64,000 nucleotides of DNA from positions 501,202-565,201 of the forward strand of contig CAXAMN010022718.1 of assembly GCA_963970005.1 (NCBI GenBank), written 5' to 3'. Positions 20,191 through 31,732 of this stretch are shown piece by piece. Within the stretch, counting starts at the first letter, position 1. Each line of letters starts with the position of its first letter. Both the position numbers and the translations under genes were made by a program. A model generated the notes under the pieces. That model did not search any database. It saw only the letters and a list, made by a program, of their open reading frames with translations, and was not told the DNA's origin. This DNA is from Durusdinium trenchii (Eukaryota; Sar; Dinophyceae; Suessiales; Symbiodiniaceae).

Positions 20191-21260
20191 TCGATCACCT
20201 CACCTCTCGATGCTCCAAGACCCAGTAAGCTTTTGTCATGAGCAAGAAGCTGGCCTTGAAGCTGTTTGGTGAACAGGTCTGCCATCATGTCCTTCCCTGG
20301 GAGATGTTCCAGCTGGATCTCTCCGCCTCTCACCGCCACCATAGCCCGGATCCTCAAGTGCCCTCCTCCTCCTCCTCCGGTGGCTTGACCTGGCCCAAGA
20401 TGTACTTCACCTTCTCCGGCAGCGGGTAACTTTCCAAGAGATTCTCCAGATACGCCTGTTGGTGAATCCTGTACGCACCCTTCTTCTTTTCGATCTCCAT
20501 CACTCGGAATCTCACCACGGACTGGCATTTTTGACCCACCCTTCTTGACCCAGCTCCCACACCTTCTTGAGCTGGGCCATGAAACAGTGCAAAATGTTGG
20601 TATCCCCAACGGCCAACATGTCGTCCACGTAGGTGATGAACATGCGCTTGACCTCCTTTGTGATGTCATCCTGGGTGGATTGGTCAAGCCTCACAATCTT
20701 CCACAGATCAGCTGAGTTCTCTTCACCTGGTGCTGGATGCCGTCCTCTTCCCAGCTCATCCCATCCAACACGGTGGGTGGTCCAGTCCTTCAGGCTGGTG
20801 GTCAGTCCGTAAAGTGCACGTCGTACTTGCCAGACTTCACATTCTTTCTTGAGGATGTTGACATCCTGAAAGATCTTGGGTGGTGTAACCAACACCAACG
20901 ACTTCTCTTCAATCTTTGGTGCGTTCAAGAAGGCGGTCTTGATGTCGGCGGTCACTGCTTCCCATCCAACCTGGGACATGTGCTGAAGGATAGCCGAGCT
21001 TCCACAGCTGATGCCCCGCCAGCATGGGTGTCCTCTTGGGACTGCTGCGTCATGTGGCTACCACATGCCACCGCCCGGCACTTGTGCTTCCCAACTGGCG
21101 CCTTCCTCAAAAGCAGCGCCTTGGCAGGCACCCACTCGACTTGGACCCCCTTTTCAATCGCCTCCTTCTTCAAGTCCTCTGCCTCCGACAAGGTCAGCGC
21201 TTCAAGCGCAGGTGTGATCTCTGTTAGGGCCGAGTACTCCCTTTCATGCTCGGGATCCAC
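20190..21260 (-). pseudogene. Copia-2 reverse transcriptase and RNase H end
   Basis: Minus strand: RT start VGKHKCRAVACGSH (21130 region), motif A AVTADIKTAFLNAP (near 20930), RRALYGLTTSLKDW (near 20800) and motif C FITYVDDMLAVGD (20602-20645). After the acidic PPEEEEEG at about 20355-20375 the sequence passes almost directly to IQLEHLPGKDMMADLFTKQL (20240-20310), the terminal RNase H motif. The RNase H catalytic core (TDAS and SSSEAE regions) has therefore been deleted. Frameshifts occur near 20960 and 20540. Confidence 0.8.
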
Positions 21261-21983
21261 TCCTGCTGGTTTCTCCTCACCTCAGCCAAGCTGTATGGGT
21301 GTGTTTGGAGAAAGATGCCCCGTGACTCTGCTCCACCTTCCAAGATCAACCGCTGTTCCTTCTGGATTTCACGGTCGCTTGTGGTGGTCTCCTCTGTGAG
21401 GTCCTCGAGCTCCCCAATCAATGCCCTGAGGAACCTTCCATTCACAACTTCTGCATCCCCATCCTCCTCAATGAGCTCAAGCTCCCCCCACTCTTCACTT
21501 GAGGTGCTCCTTCCAGGAACTTGAAGGGCGTGGAGTCGTCGTCGAGTTCGACCCCGCCGCTTTCGTGTTTGAGACTGTTCTTCACGATCATCTTCTTCAT
21601 GAAGGTCCCCAAACTCCACTGCAGGTAGCTCAACATCTCCAGGTGGATCATCCGGAGCCACAATTGTCACCAGTGTGGACACACTTCCCACTCTCTAGCT
21701 CCCTCACATTGTAGCCTGGTGTCGTCAAGCTCATGGTCACTGCTGGACAGAGGACATCCACTTCAGTTCTTGTGACGGCAGACTTAACCAGAGTCATCTC
21801 AGACCCAGCATCCAGAGCCATGTGGAGAGAAGCCAGACAAAAGGAGACAAAAGGCCAGAAATATTCTTGGCCCAACATATGCAAGAATTGAGAACCTCTC
21901 ACAGCCAAGCTGTTTGGGAACAAGTTAGGTACCGACGTGGCAGGACCTGAATTGCTTCGTCTCACGGACTTGATGCGTTCCAT
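21261..21983 (-). pseudogene. Copia-2 protease-like segment and acidic linker
   Basis: The minus-strand frame 21983-21648 contains MALDAGSEMTLVKSAV, which fits the retropepsin active-site pattern D-S/T-G-S/A with Ala in the second position (Asp codon at 21810-21812). The following frame (21691-21224) is rich in Glu/Asp/Arg and leads to the RT. Protease would process the polyprotein; the substituted Ser/Thr and the frameshift argue for loss. Confidence 0.5.
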
Positions 21984-22155
21984 GTCCAGGCGATAGTGCG
22001 GTTGACGGAGACATGAAGACCGTGCGCAAGTTCCGGAGAGCCTGAGGCAAGTTCAGGCGCTACGATTGGCGCAGCTCTAGAGGCCAGACAATGCCAGCAT
22101 TTAGCACTTAGCAGTTCGAACTGTTTAAGCGCAAAATGGAGCAGTAGATTGTATG

Positions 22156-22239
22156 AGGCGAATTGCACGTATGGATTGCTGTATGTAGGCGAATTGCACG
22201 TATTTACTGCTGGAGTCACTGTTTGAGGCGAATTGCACG
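22156..22239 (+). repeat. Three copies of AGGCGAATTGCACG upstream of the 22296 gene
   Basis: Exact 14-mers at 22156-22169, 22187-22200 and 22226-22239, spaced 31 and 39 bp, in the 140 bp before an ORF. They might be a regulatory element or remnants of a minisatellite. Confidence 0.85.
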
Positions 22240-22295
22240 CTTGAAGCGTTTTTTGCTCAATTAGTTTGACCTTGTTTGTTTGTTTCTGTCAACTC

Positions 22296-23036
22296 ATGGC
22301 ATCTGTGGAGGAGGCCAGTGCGGATCGTAAGGAGCGAACCAAAAAATTGCCGCAAGAGATCAAGCAGGCCCATGAGGAGCTGGAAAAACTTGCTGAGAAG
22401 CAGCAAATAGAACCATATCATGACACATTGCGCATTGAGAAACTTGACAAAGAATTTGATGTCTTCAAGTGGAAGAGCAGGGCCAATGTGGAGGATAAAG
22501 CAGCGGCCACAGAGATTGACCCAAATGCCCAACAGTATTTCTACAGGGCCTGCACTATGGAGGAGGCTCACCTGTGGCTTGACAGCAGGTCGCAGGAAGA
22601 TGCGATTGCCAAAGAGGGTCAGCCATGGGCTAGCTACGCGGATTATTCAGAGAAGTACCTGGATGGAGTGGATCGGAATATTCTTCTCGAGGTGCACGCA
22701 CCTGGATGGGTTGCAGTACAACAGTCCATTGGCATTGAATATGGAAAGTCTGAAGGAGGCGACGACCATTCTTGGTTCACAGGGCTCACCAAAACCGCTG
22801 GCCACTCAGGAGCAAAGGATGAGAATGAGGCACTGAAGGACGTCTGGCTCCAGCATGATCAACGGGTGAAGAAGTTGTGCGAGAAATACGAACTGAACAG
22901 TGACCCCAAAAGCTTGAACTTGAAGGATCAAGCCGGCTTGTTGAGGGGCATTCTTTTCGTAGATCTGATACGAAGTGTCCGAATTGTCCGCATGAAGCTC
23001 CACACATGGAAGTTCATCCAGAAACTGGAGAGCTGA
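22296..23036 (+). CDS. Hypothetical protein, 246 residues
   Basis: ATG at 22296; the frame is open upstream to 22266 but has no earlier ATG. A pyrimidine-rich stretch ending in AG at 22263-22264 (TTTTTTGCTCAATTAG) would suit trans-splicing, giving a 31-nt leader. The protein starts with a Glu/Lys-rich helical, probably coiled-coil region (residues 1-60), then a globular part with YFYRACTMEEAHLWL (81-95) and WASYADYSEKYL (111-122), then NILLEVHAPGWV. An Arg in a YR strand followed by an aromatic-Ser motif and a hydrophobic strand faintly recalls ADP-ribosyltransferase folds, but I cannot point to the catalytic Glu. It lies alone between retroelement relics and has no internal stop, so it is a credible host gene or single-exon retrogene. 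Function unknown. Confidence 0.55.
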   Translation: MASVEEASADRKERTKKLPQEIKQAHEELEKLAEKQQIEPYHDTLRIEKLDKEFDVFKWKSRANVEDKAAATEIDPNAQQYFYRACTMEEAHLWLDSRSQEDAIAKEGQPWASYADYSEKYLDGVDRNILLEVHAPGWVAVQQSIGIEYGKSEGGDDHSWFTGLTKTAGHSGAKDENEALKDVWLQHDQRVKKLCEKYELNSDPKSLNLKDQAGLLRGILFVDLIRSVRIVRMKLHTWKFIQKLES

Positions 23037-26000
23037 CTAACCAAAGTCTTCTAGCCAATTTTACTCCAATGCCTGAGACCAGGTGCTCTCGATGAGCTGG
23101 GAAGATAGTCGCTGCCAAGGCAAATCAAAAGCTTTCTGCAATGGCAGTGGTGACAAAGACCTTTGTCGCATGTACGTGGCACTTGTATCAATTGAAGCAA
23201 GCACAGGAGTCTTTCTTGGTTCCTTGTTTGGACCAACATTTGCTTTCATTTTACTCTGTTTGGGCTGCTTTGCAAGTTTTTCGTGGGTGTAAGGCAGACC
23301 GCGGCGGGTTATTTGACATGCAGACTTGTCCTGTTTCTGACCAGACAAATCCTGGCTGCTTTGCAGATCTTCCAGCAGTTTGCTTGGTAGGCGCACATCA
23401 ATGGATGAATGGATGAATGAGTTTTTCTCTATATACGCAGTTGGGCCGCTACATCTTCCTTTTCAGGCACTTGCGACACTGGTAACACATAGATGTCCAT
23501 CAAGGTTTGTTGCTACATCTCAAGCATGGTCTTTCCAAGTTGGATGGAACCCATTTGCAGCCCGAGCATCCTGCAGGCCCTCAGTTCTTTGTGGCAACTC
23601 AATTTAGAAGTTTATGGAGGGAGATGAGCGACAAATGCTATTGCCAGGCAATGCGTTTTTTTTCTTTTTTTTGCAAGGCAATGACATGACTGACATTTCG
23701 TTTCGCAACTTTTGCACTATTGTTGTTTTTGGGCGGTGATGCCTCTTGTTAACAAGTCGCCAAGCATGTCTTGTTTGAATCTTTGGTCCTGGTGATGGGT
23801 TTGCACGAAGAATGCCCGAAGGAGGCACAACAAAATGAGGTACGAAACAGCCCATGAAGTAGCAGGCCGAACGCAGCAGACTGAACACAACAAAACATAT
23901 TTTGCTGTTTGCCCAGCCATCGAATATCATGACCCCGCGTTTGCTGGCTGTGTCTCGTGTATCGATGAAGCTGAGCACCAGGAAGCTCTGCAAGTGCGTT
24001 GCTGCGTCCCGATCTCCTTTAAAGAAATCACATCACAAAATCACTTGGCTCCACATTGTCAGTCGTTAGCCTCCAATATCCTCCTATCAAGGTGATTTTA
24101 TTTCGATCTTTTTGATGTGGAGAGGTGGGTTTGCAATGTATTTTAGCAGGGTCACCATGTTGATCAGAACATCATGTGATTATATGAGCATGTTCCCCTT
24201 GGAAGGTTATGTGGTGGGCCTCTGGAAGTAACACAACGAACAGTACAACTGTCGCTCTTTACACCAATCTCAAATACAGTAACCAGACGGGCCAGATGGC
24301 TCTTTGACCACTACTATAGTTCAATTTTGTGGCCAACTGGGACTTTTGCAGTTCTTGCGGATACACGGATATCATGAAAGTGAGCCGATTCCAGGCGAGA
24401 GTTATTTAGCGAACGAAGTGAGGAGAGAGAGAGAGAGAGAGAGAGACAGAAAGACAGATAAGCTCAAGGCTAGTTGGGCCAATGGGTGGATGGGTAGATC
24501 AGGAGAGAGTGTCAGAGAGATGGTGAGACAGAGATATTCGCTGAAGAGATGGAGATATAGAGGCATAGGGAGATAGAGAGGATGTAACAAGAAGATTAGG
24601 TAGATGTGGATAAATGGATGTGTAAGTTATAGATAGGTCAATCGAGGGCTAGTTACTAGTTGGACGGATCGCGAATGTTAGATGGATAGAAGGGGAGAGA
24701 GTGTGAGAGAGATAGCCAGATTGAGAGATGGAAAGCTAGAAAACATATGGAAGCTACCCCTAGGCATGCCTTTTTTTGGTTGTTGAGGGCCTGCGGCCTG
24801 CTAACCAAAAAAGGGGCGCTTGTCAAAGCGAGATCGAAAAATGGAGAACTAGAGTGGACATAAACATGTTATCCCTTCTCACTTTGTTCCTGGTCGCCCA
24901 TTGTGTGCGTGAAATATGAGCTGAAGAGGCACTAGATCGAGACCCGTGAAATACGATCAACGGCAACTCATGGCCGGCGTGGGCTTCACATCACTGCAGT
25001 AAACATGGTCTGGGCATGGGACCTGAGCCTAACAGGATTGAAGAAACTGCCGCAAAACGCGGGCAACTCTCGGCCAACTTGAGCCGGCAGATTTGGCCTA
25101 GAGTTTGCAGAATGCTGGCCGTCATTGGGCTACATGTCCTCTCAATGGAGTGCATCAATGCGCAGGTTCAGACTTTGCCTAGGTTCGAGACCTTCATCGC
25201 CACGACGAAGCATTTGGAGACGATCCAACTTGAGAAAAAAAGAACATTATAAGTGTTGCTGGATGAATAAGCTAGCCAGAATAGCAAGAATAACTAATAG
25301 TTTTCTATTGCAACTACAGTAATAGCAGCTGGATTCGCCATGATCAACTCACGAAGCTGTACGGACACAAACGAAGCTTTGAAGGCACCGGCACCGTCTA
25401 GTGTGGCACCTGGTCTGGTGTGGCACATTGCATTCCACATCCACTGGAGCCCATGGCAAGCAAGGAACATATTTTTAGTGACAGAATGAGCACGCGGCCG
25501 AGCATCCAATCTCAACGTTTCTGTGTGTATATATGTTGGTGCACACCGCTCGTCGACTGGATAGTCACTTGATTGAAGAACCAGTATCAGCAAGCATGTA
25601 CATCCAGCAGTCAGCACAGCTGGGTTGCCTCTATATTTTTTATTGCAAGGGGCTTCAACTTGGGCCGTGTGCTGTTTTGCGATTTCTACACTATCGACAG
25701 CCATACAGCCAATGAGTATGAGCAACAAAAAGCGGATGCAACTTCGCTGTTTGATGGTTTTTGTGTGCCTTGGAGCACCTTTCCTAGGATTGGCTTGACT
25801 CCCCAAAAGTGTCAGCGTCGTTGTCCTGGTGTGTGGCACTGCATGGATTTCACGTACATCAGTAAGACTGATTTCTTTTTCCGAACCAAAACAAACATGT
25901 TCTCAACACGGATTCATTTCGTTTGCTCACTCTTTAGGCCATTTGTGTCTCAGCTTTATCCAGTCTCCGTGTGGGGTCTCGCTGTGTCGTGGATAGTCGG

Positions 26001-27652
26001 TGTTTGAGTGCTTTTCTGAGCTGTGCGTTGGCGTGTGTCGATGGTGCCGCCATGTCTACATCTCGGTGTGCCACATCGCCTCAGTGCTTTGTTGTGCTGT
26101 GTCTCACATCATCAAGACACCATCGTGACATGTCCCGGCAGATGACAAGGAACAATCATGAGATTGGCCGGCACAAAAGGGTAGTGAAGGAGATGTGAGA
26201 TGTGAGAGGAACACCAAAAACTTCATGAGATGAAGAGGCAAGAAAGCAAATCAGGACTGCTTCAATTCCCACATGGATGTTGCGATTGCCAGAACTGCCG
26301 ACAGGGTTTGCTTGTGCCCTTGTCCTTGGCATTGTTATTGTTCTCGTGTTTGTTAGCTGTAGCGACTAATGGCCTTAGAAGGCCCAAAAGACGTTTGGCA
26401 CTTTTGGACACAACCAGACTCACTTCATGAACTTACATGGTGAACTTAAAGACAGAGTGAATGTGAGGGGTCAGTGCATCTCATTTGAGCAGGTTTGCTG
26501 TTTGTGGTTCTCAGCCTTTGGTGACTCTAAGTCTATGCCGAAGGGAGGCGAGAGGCTCAGGAATTTCTGCGTTTTGCAACTAAGGGTCTGACTGATCCTG
26601 CAACATGACTTGACTGGAGAGCAAACAAGTTTCTTTATCATCCACGATGGGCATTCCGTTACATCCAGTACCAAGTCCAGCCAGCACCTTGGACCATTGA
26701 CTGTTGACTTGTTTGAGCCAGTGCTTGAAATTTGAAACCACAGACGCGGACAGAGCCAGTTGGCTTGCCACAAGTGGGCCAAGAGCTCGGGTAGATGCAG
26801 GTCTGAAGCTGTAGAAGGTGGCTGAGATGTCCGCTGATACCTGGCTTCGACCTCAAAGAGCTCTTTCCAAACATGGTGTGTGATGTGAATTGCAACATCG
26901 AGCTGGAGAGTTGCTACAGCAAGATCGATACACTAAGAAAACGCTTGCTCATAACTCATAATCAGAAAATATTTGGAAAGAAACACCAGCAAGTTTTTGA
27001 AATAACCCATGCCTGGCAAATTGGATTCGTTGCTTGCCAACTCGTTTTCTTTTATGGCTGAGACCCACTTTGGGGCCTGGAAATAATCCAGGATATCTGC
27101 TTTGCACAAGGATGCATCAAAGACCAATGTTTTGTTTTTCGGCTCATGTTGGAAGACGGCATGAAGACCCTGTCAAACCGGAGGCATTTGACTGAAGTCG
27201 CTCTAAGAGAGAGCCTATTGAGTAAGTCTTGCCCAGCTGAAGCGAGCTCCCACGAGTGCAGGTTGTCTCCGTAAGATCATTAAGATGACTTGTGTTTTGC
27301 AGAGGCCAGTCTGACATGCCATCCACAAGTTGCCCTGTTCTCAGTTCTCAACTTTATAAAGAGCTACCGATCTGCTATGGGAAGATCCCAGTTATGGTTT
27401 GGGCTTTGATCTTCGATGGCTTCAAGCTTTTGGGCAAGGTTTGACATTCCGTGCGGACGCAGTGAGCAGCCACCAGGTGGAGGCGCTTGTTGCGTGTGTT
27501 AAGCTTTGTTGCCAGTTTGAATGTGAGAGTTCCCTGCTTGACAAGGACAATTTGATTGAGCCTGGCAACCACCTGCAACAATCCGGCTAAGGCTGCTGCT
27601 TCGTTCAGTACTCAATGAGCCTGACCAGTAAGGTGTTTGCTATTTGTCCTCT
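23037..27652. other. No convincing gene; simple repeats and a foldback
   Basis: Short frames on both strands without recognisable motifs. It contains a (GA)n run at 24423-24446 with GA-rich degenerate sequence to about 24740 and the inverted repeat at 24769-24814. The frame 27399-27590 just before the next ORF could be an upstream exon but has no support. Confidence 0.5.
24769..24814. repeat. Foldback: CCTTTTTTTGGTT ... AACCAAAAAAGG
   Basis: Left arm 24769-24781 and right arm 24803-24814 pair over 12 bases with one bulged T. The loop itself contains GGCCTGCGGCC, a smaller palindrome. The two-level symmetry suggests a MITE-like or structured element. Confidence 0.75.
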
Positions 27653-28237
27653 ATGTGCCCCGAAGCTTTGGCTCCTTGCACTCCCTCTGGCCCATTTGTG
27701 CTGATGCCGTTGTTGACAGCAGATGAGGCAACCACAACGTTTGGTTTCACCAGAGACTTTGGTCTCAAACACATTCTAAATGATTTGTCCAGTGAGATGC
27801 CGATGATGGACGGTGTGGCAATGTACCAGACATCGTTACCATTGAGGCGAAAGCAGAATGGGGAGTTGGTCAGAGTGGAGAACAATCCTGGGATTGGGTT
27901 GCTGGAAGCGGCTTACCGACAGGCTCTCAGCCGCTTCAACTCCGGAAAGAAGAAGGCACAGGTCACCCACATCCTTGAAGGAACCCCGGGGGAGCCGCCC
28001 ACCCTTGTGAACAGTGGCCGGCATGACGCGCACTATGCGTTGCCCATCGTTGCAGCCTACAAATTTGAGATGATCGATGTTGATGATATTTCGGCAGAGC
28101 TGAACGAAAACAAACTTGTTCATGAAGCAGTGATTCTGTCCCACAACAGGAACCCGCAAGGTGCCTACCGCTTTGAGATTAACAGCGACAGCCTTGGATA
28201 TCACTACGACTGTGAAATGAACAGACATTTGTTCTGA
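27653..28237 (+). CDS. Hypothetical protein, 194 residues
   Basis: ATG at 27653 (the frame opens at a TTG at 27644). The frame is intact to TGA at 28235-28237. The product appears globular: FVLMPLLTADEATTTFGF near the start, an amphipathic GIGLLEAAYRQALSRF in the middle, then LPIVAAYKFEMIDVDDISAE and a C terminus rich in Tyr/His/Asn. No family recognised and no signal or membrane segment. Codon choice is G/C-leaning at third positions compared with surrounding sequence, supporting real coding. It may be one exon of a longer gene. Confidence 0.5.
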   Translation: MCPEALAPCTPSGPFVLMPLLTADEATTTFGFTRDFGLKHILNDLSSEMPMMDGVAMYQTSLPLRRKQNGELVRVENNPGIGLLEAAYRQALSRFNSGKKKAQVTHILEGTPGEPPTLVNSGRHDAHYALPIVAAYKFEMIDVDDISAELNENKLVHEAVILSHNRNPQGAYRFEINSDSLGYHYDCEMNRHLF

Positions 28238-28908
28238 ATTCTGAATCACGCCTCAGATCCTTTTTTTGGGAAGGATCTGTTTTTGCACCTGTGTACAGAT
28301 TTCCAGGGGCCTTCAAGACCAGAGCTGGTGGAAGAAGGGGTGAGACCAGCAATGCCTTAGGTTTTGTTTCTTGCAGTTGACAGTGGGCTTTTTGCACTTC
28401 GCCAGATCTGAAGAGCTTGGTGCGAAGTCTTCTTCCGGGACAAGCGCGTTCTCGTGTAGTTGAAGGAAGGCTGTTGCAGATGTATGACGGTAGTTAAAGC
28501 CATTCCCATATCAGTCTGATTTTTGTGCATAGAGCGTAGTAGAGTGTATAGGGTCCTTCTGAGTTGTTGACTGGGTTTGTTGAGAGAGGATGTTGATTGT
28601 CCAAGCGACCTGTCCGGTGGCAGGACTCTTGTAGCCTGTGATCATCGCAGCATGGTGTTTATTCATCTTCCAGGACCTCAGCTGATTTAATCTCCTTTGA
28701 CTGCGTCTGCTATTGACTGTTTTGTGCGATTTTCAAAACTTGCTTGGGGCAGAAGAATAAACACCTTGGCTGGTGAACTTGAGAGTCCTGAATCAGCAGA
28801 TGTCATGTATGAAGCCTTTGCATGTTTTTGGTTTGCCTAACCCTGGCCCTGGCGTGTCCGCCGCATCCGTGGTTGTGCTGGTTCGAGGGAAGTGACCGCC
28901 CTTTGGCT
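28238..28908. other. No gene seen
   Basis: Downstream flank of the 27653 ORF and upstream flank of Copia-3; only short frames. Confidence 0.5.
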
Positions 28909-29045
28909 GCTGGGCCCGCTGGTGCAACATGTGGCACTTCAACCTTGCCTTTGACCAAGGCATCAAGATCGAGACGATCGGAAGAAGACTGCTTTGACTG
29001 TGGCGCTTGGGTTCATTTGTTTGACTACCATTCTCTGACTGAGAC
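28909..29045 (+). repeat. Direct repeat, left copy, flanking Copia-3
   Basis: GTGCAACATGTGGCACTTC through TTTGACTGTGGCGCTTGGG matches 31733-31912 with only a few differences over about 117 bp. The match then resumes at CTACCATTCTCTGACTGAGA after a gap of about 44 bp relative to the right copy. Confidence 0.85.
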
Positions 29046-29492
29046 TGGTAGCGGAGCCTTGGAAGGCATCCACTTTCTTTCCAAGGCTAAGACATTGTTC
29101 CAAGGCACTTTTGAGAACGGCGTGCTGGGCTTGAACTTGGACTTGCCCCAAGCTATCTCCCTCAGATCTTTGCACCTGCTTCCCTCAGCGGCTGGCGCTT
29201 GGTGAGTGAAGCACGTGGGACAGCCTGGGTGAAGCGGCTGGCTATGCAGGACAGCAAGGACAAAGACTTGCCCGCTGCAACTACAACCGCTCCACGGAGA
29301 CTTTGCCCTCAGAGAAGCTGGCGATGGTTTCTGTTGTCAAGAGGGTCAAGGAGAATTCACCTGGTGGCAGGCCGACATGGACGCTTGGTCGGATCAAACC
29401 CAGTGGCCTAACAAGACAAGCATGAGAGGTCGTTCACCGAAAGTGGCGCGCTCCTGACGCACAAGAACTGCAGTCGCAGTTTCTTTCCTCGC

Positions 29493-29885
29493 ATGACGCA
29501 GGGGAAGGCAAGTGAAAAGGGAAGTTTGGTGGAGGAAAGGCTTCTACATCTTCCTAACACTGGAAAGCGTCAAGGTGGCAAGGCCTTCATGGTGATGGAC
29601 ATCCCGCTCGTGAAGGAAGAGAATGAAGTGCACTTGGATGAGATACCAGCGACAGTGGCTTCGATGATGGCTGAGGTCCAATCTCCCGACCTCTTTGCAG
29701 TGTTGGATTCAGGCGCGACGGAAAGCGTGTGGGCATTGCAGTCGCTGGAGCGCATCCACCGGCGAAGGACTGAGCAAGTTGGTGTGATGGAAGTGACCGA
29801 AGTAGTCCCTAGCGCCAAGAAGCCCTTTATAGCTTCGGCTTCGGACATGGTTCGACGCAACACTCAAAGTCATTTGCACTCTTGA
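29493..29885 (+). pseudogene. Copia-3 gag end and retropepsin
   Basis: The frame contains LFAVLDSGATESVWALQSL, the aspartic protease signature DSGATES with the catalytic Asp codon at 29706-29708, preceded by a Lys/Glu-rich gag tail. The coding sense ends at 29885 in a shifted reading. Earlier bases (29046-29492) probably hold gag but are too broken to delimit. Confidence 0.75.
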
Positions 29886-30823
29886 AGAGGGCACGTAGGG
29901 CTGCGCAAGATCAAACGGGGCATTCTCGCTAAGTCTCGCTATAGGCATCCTCAACAAGGATTGTCCTGAAAGCAGTTGTTCGGCGCCTTTGACAAAATCA
30001 TGAACTGGACACCTCTCGTTGTGCTTATGTTCCAGCTGGCTTGATGGAGGGGTCAAGATGTACCAGAGCGCAATCACTGTTCCCGGTTCTGAAGAAAAAG
30101 TGCTCGTTGCGCAGCCAATCACGGAGTTGAGCAACTTTCACTTGTTCTTGCGCGTTCCATGTTTGTCCACGTGTTCAGCATGTTTGTCACCTTCAGCTTT
30201 GTCCTTGTCGGCGTGTGCGCGTGTGATGTGTGCTTCTGTGTCACAGAGTTTGAACCGTTGTGGTGAATGATGGAGAAAAAACTTCTTTTCGGCAGACATT
30301 CCAGAGTCGCCGAGCGCGTCGTCTCCAGTGGACCAAGGACTTGCTTTTAGCCTGTTCCTTGCGCTCGGTGCCAACCACCAAGTGGCGGAAGACAACAGAG
30401 GAGGCTGCGAACGTTGGAAGCTCAGACTGAGCTGCAGCAGGTCTTCGCCGAACCGGCCGATGTGAAGGAGCAAATCATCGACCTTGGCAACGAGACGCAG
30501 ACACTGACGGAGGTGCGGCAATAGAAGAGCCCGGAAGGCGCGTGAACCAGATGGTCGACTTTGATGACTGCTGCAAGATCCTGGGCAGGACTTCATCATC
30601 ATTGACGTGCCCAGTTCAGAAGACACATGGAAGAAAATGCTCAAGGACCCACCCTTCCAGACAGGGCGAAGTCAGGCCAGAAAGGGGCAGAAGTAGTTTT
30701 GCGCACAGTAGCAATTGGACGATGATGCATCAAAGATGCAGCCCAAGCCCGCGTAGTCTTGTTGCTGGCCTATACCTATACAGCGATCCTGATTCGAACA
30801 TCTGGCCGTAGCGTGCAGCTCCC

Positions 30824-31674
30824 ATGTGTGGACTTTCATACCGCCGGCGTTGGCGACTCTGGAAGCTGACGCCGAAAATGCAACCGCGTAGAGTTGCGAG
30901 TCTGCTGAAGGGCGTATATTTTTTTATATGTTTGATCAGCGCTCCCCGCAAGTGGTACGCTGATGTTGACAGCGCTATCACGTTGTCCTGCAGGATGGAA
31001 AGGTTGAGATCAGACAACGCATCTCATGTGGATGCTTTCTTGCTCAGTGGCAAAAAATCACCCTCTCTGGAGGGCTCCATCTAGACGGCCCCCGGGCCTC
31101 GCCCAAACTCCAGACTGAGCACTCAGTAAAGCATATGGCCAAGTTGTCGTCTTTGCAAAGTGCTCGACGCCGGGGAAGTAGAAACTGCTTGGTTCAGACC
31201 AACCGGCTTTGCTGAGAAGTTCACGCCTAGCGATTTTTATCGGTTGGAATCTGCCAGTGCGCTTTTGTCTGCTTCACCGACGCAGCAGTGGGCAACAGAC
31301 CTGACCACAGCTCCACGGTCGGCCACTTAGTGGCAATGACGCACCAATCCTTACAGCTTGAGCGCCCGCGTCCAGGCATTGGATTGTGGTGAGCAGGGAT
31401 TGATGTTCACGGGAGCCGAGGGGAATGAATTGCTGGGAACTGATTGGACCAGCAAAGTTCACCAGCAAAGTTCAAGCAGCAAAATCGGTATGTGACGCGC
31501 AAGGGCAACGGAGCATCTTCAGGTTTCTCTCCTTTCTCAAATCTCAAAGAGAAGTAGTATGCGGCCCCGGCCTGGTTGGCCATCATAGAAAGTCTTCAAC
31601 GCCAAGGCGTTCCGCTCCTTTGGGTGCCTTCAGAAAACGACGTGGCAGATGCGTTGACCAAAGCAGGCCACTGA
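30824..31674 (+). pseudogene. Copia-3 RT, RNase H and C-terminal remnants
   Basis: 30893-30980 encodes SLLKGVYFFICLISAPRKWY, matching the Copia RT motif K-x-x-YGLxxAPRxW with an insertion of T/A bases. Around 31264-31350 one frame reads CFTDAAVGNRPDHSS (RNase H first motif). 31561-31674 reads continuously to GVPLLWVPSENDVADALTKA, the RNase H end. A further frame from about 31680 gives FRFLQNGWRRVVRYDPECW, a typical Copia C terminus that runs into the right direct repeat. The YVDD motif is not found. Confidence 0.7.
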
Positions 31675-31732
31675 ACTCCTTTTTCGCTTCTTACAGAACG
31701 GCTGGCGACGCGTGGTTCGCTACGACCCTGAG

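Larger units (their letters stand above)
18254..21983 (-). mobile_element. Copia-2: minus-strand Copia relic with internal deletions
   Basis: Reading down the minus strand from 21983: a retropepsin-like motif, an acidic linker, Copia RT, the extreme end of RNase H, then about 1.9 kb of further degenerate coding sequence. No integrase is seen between the protease-like and RT parts (only about 600 bp apart), and the RNase H core is absent. It is a different subfamily from Copia-1, as RT residues and linker differ. Confidence 0.75.
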
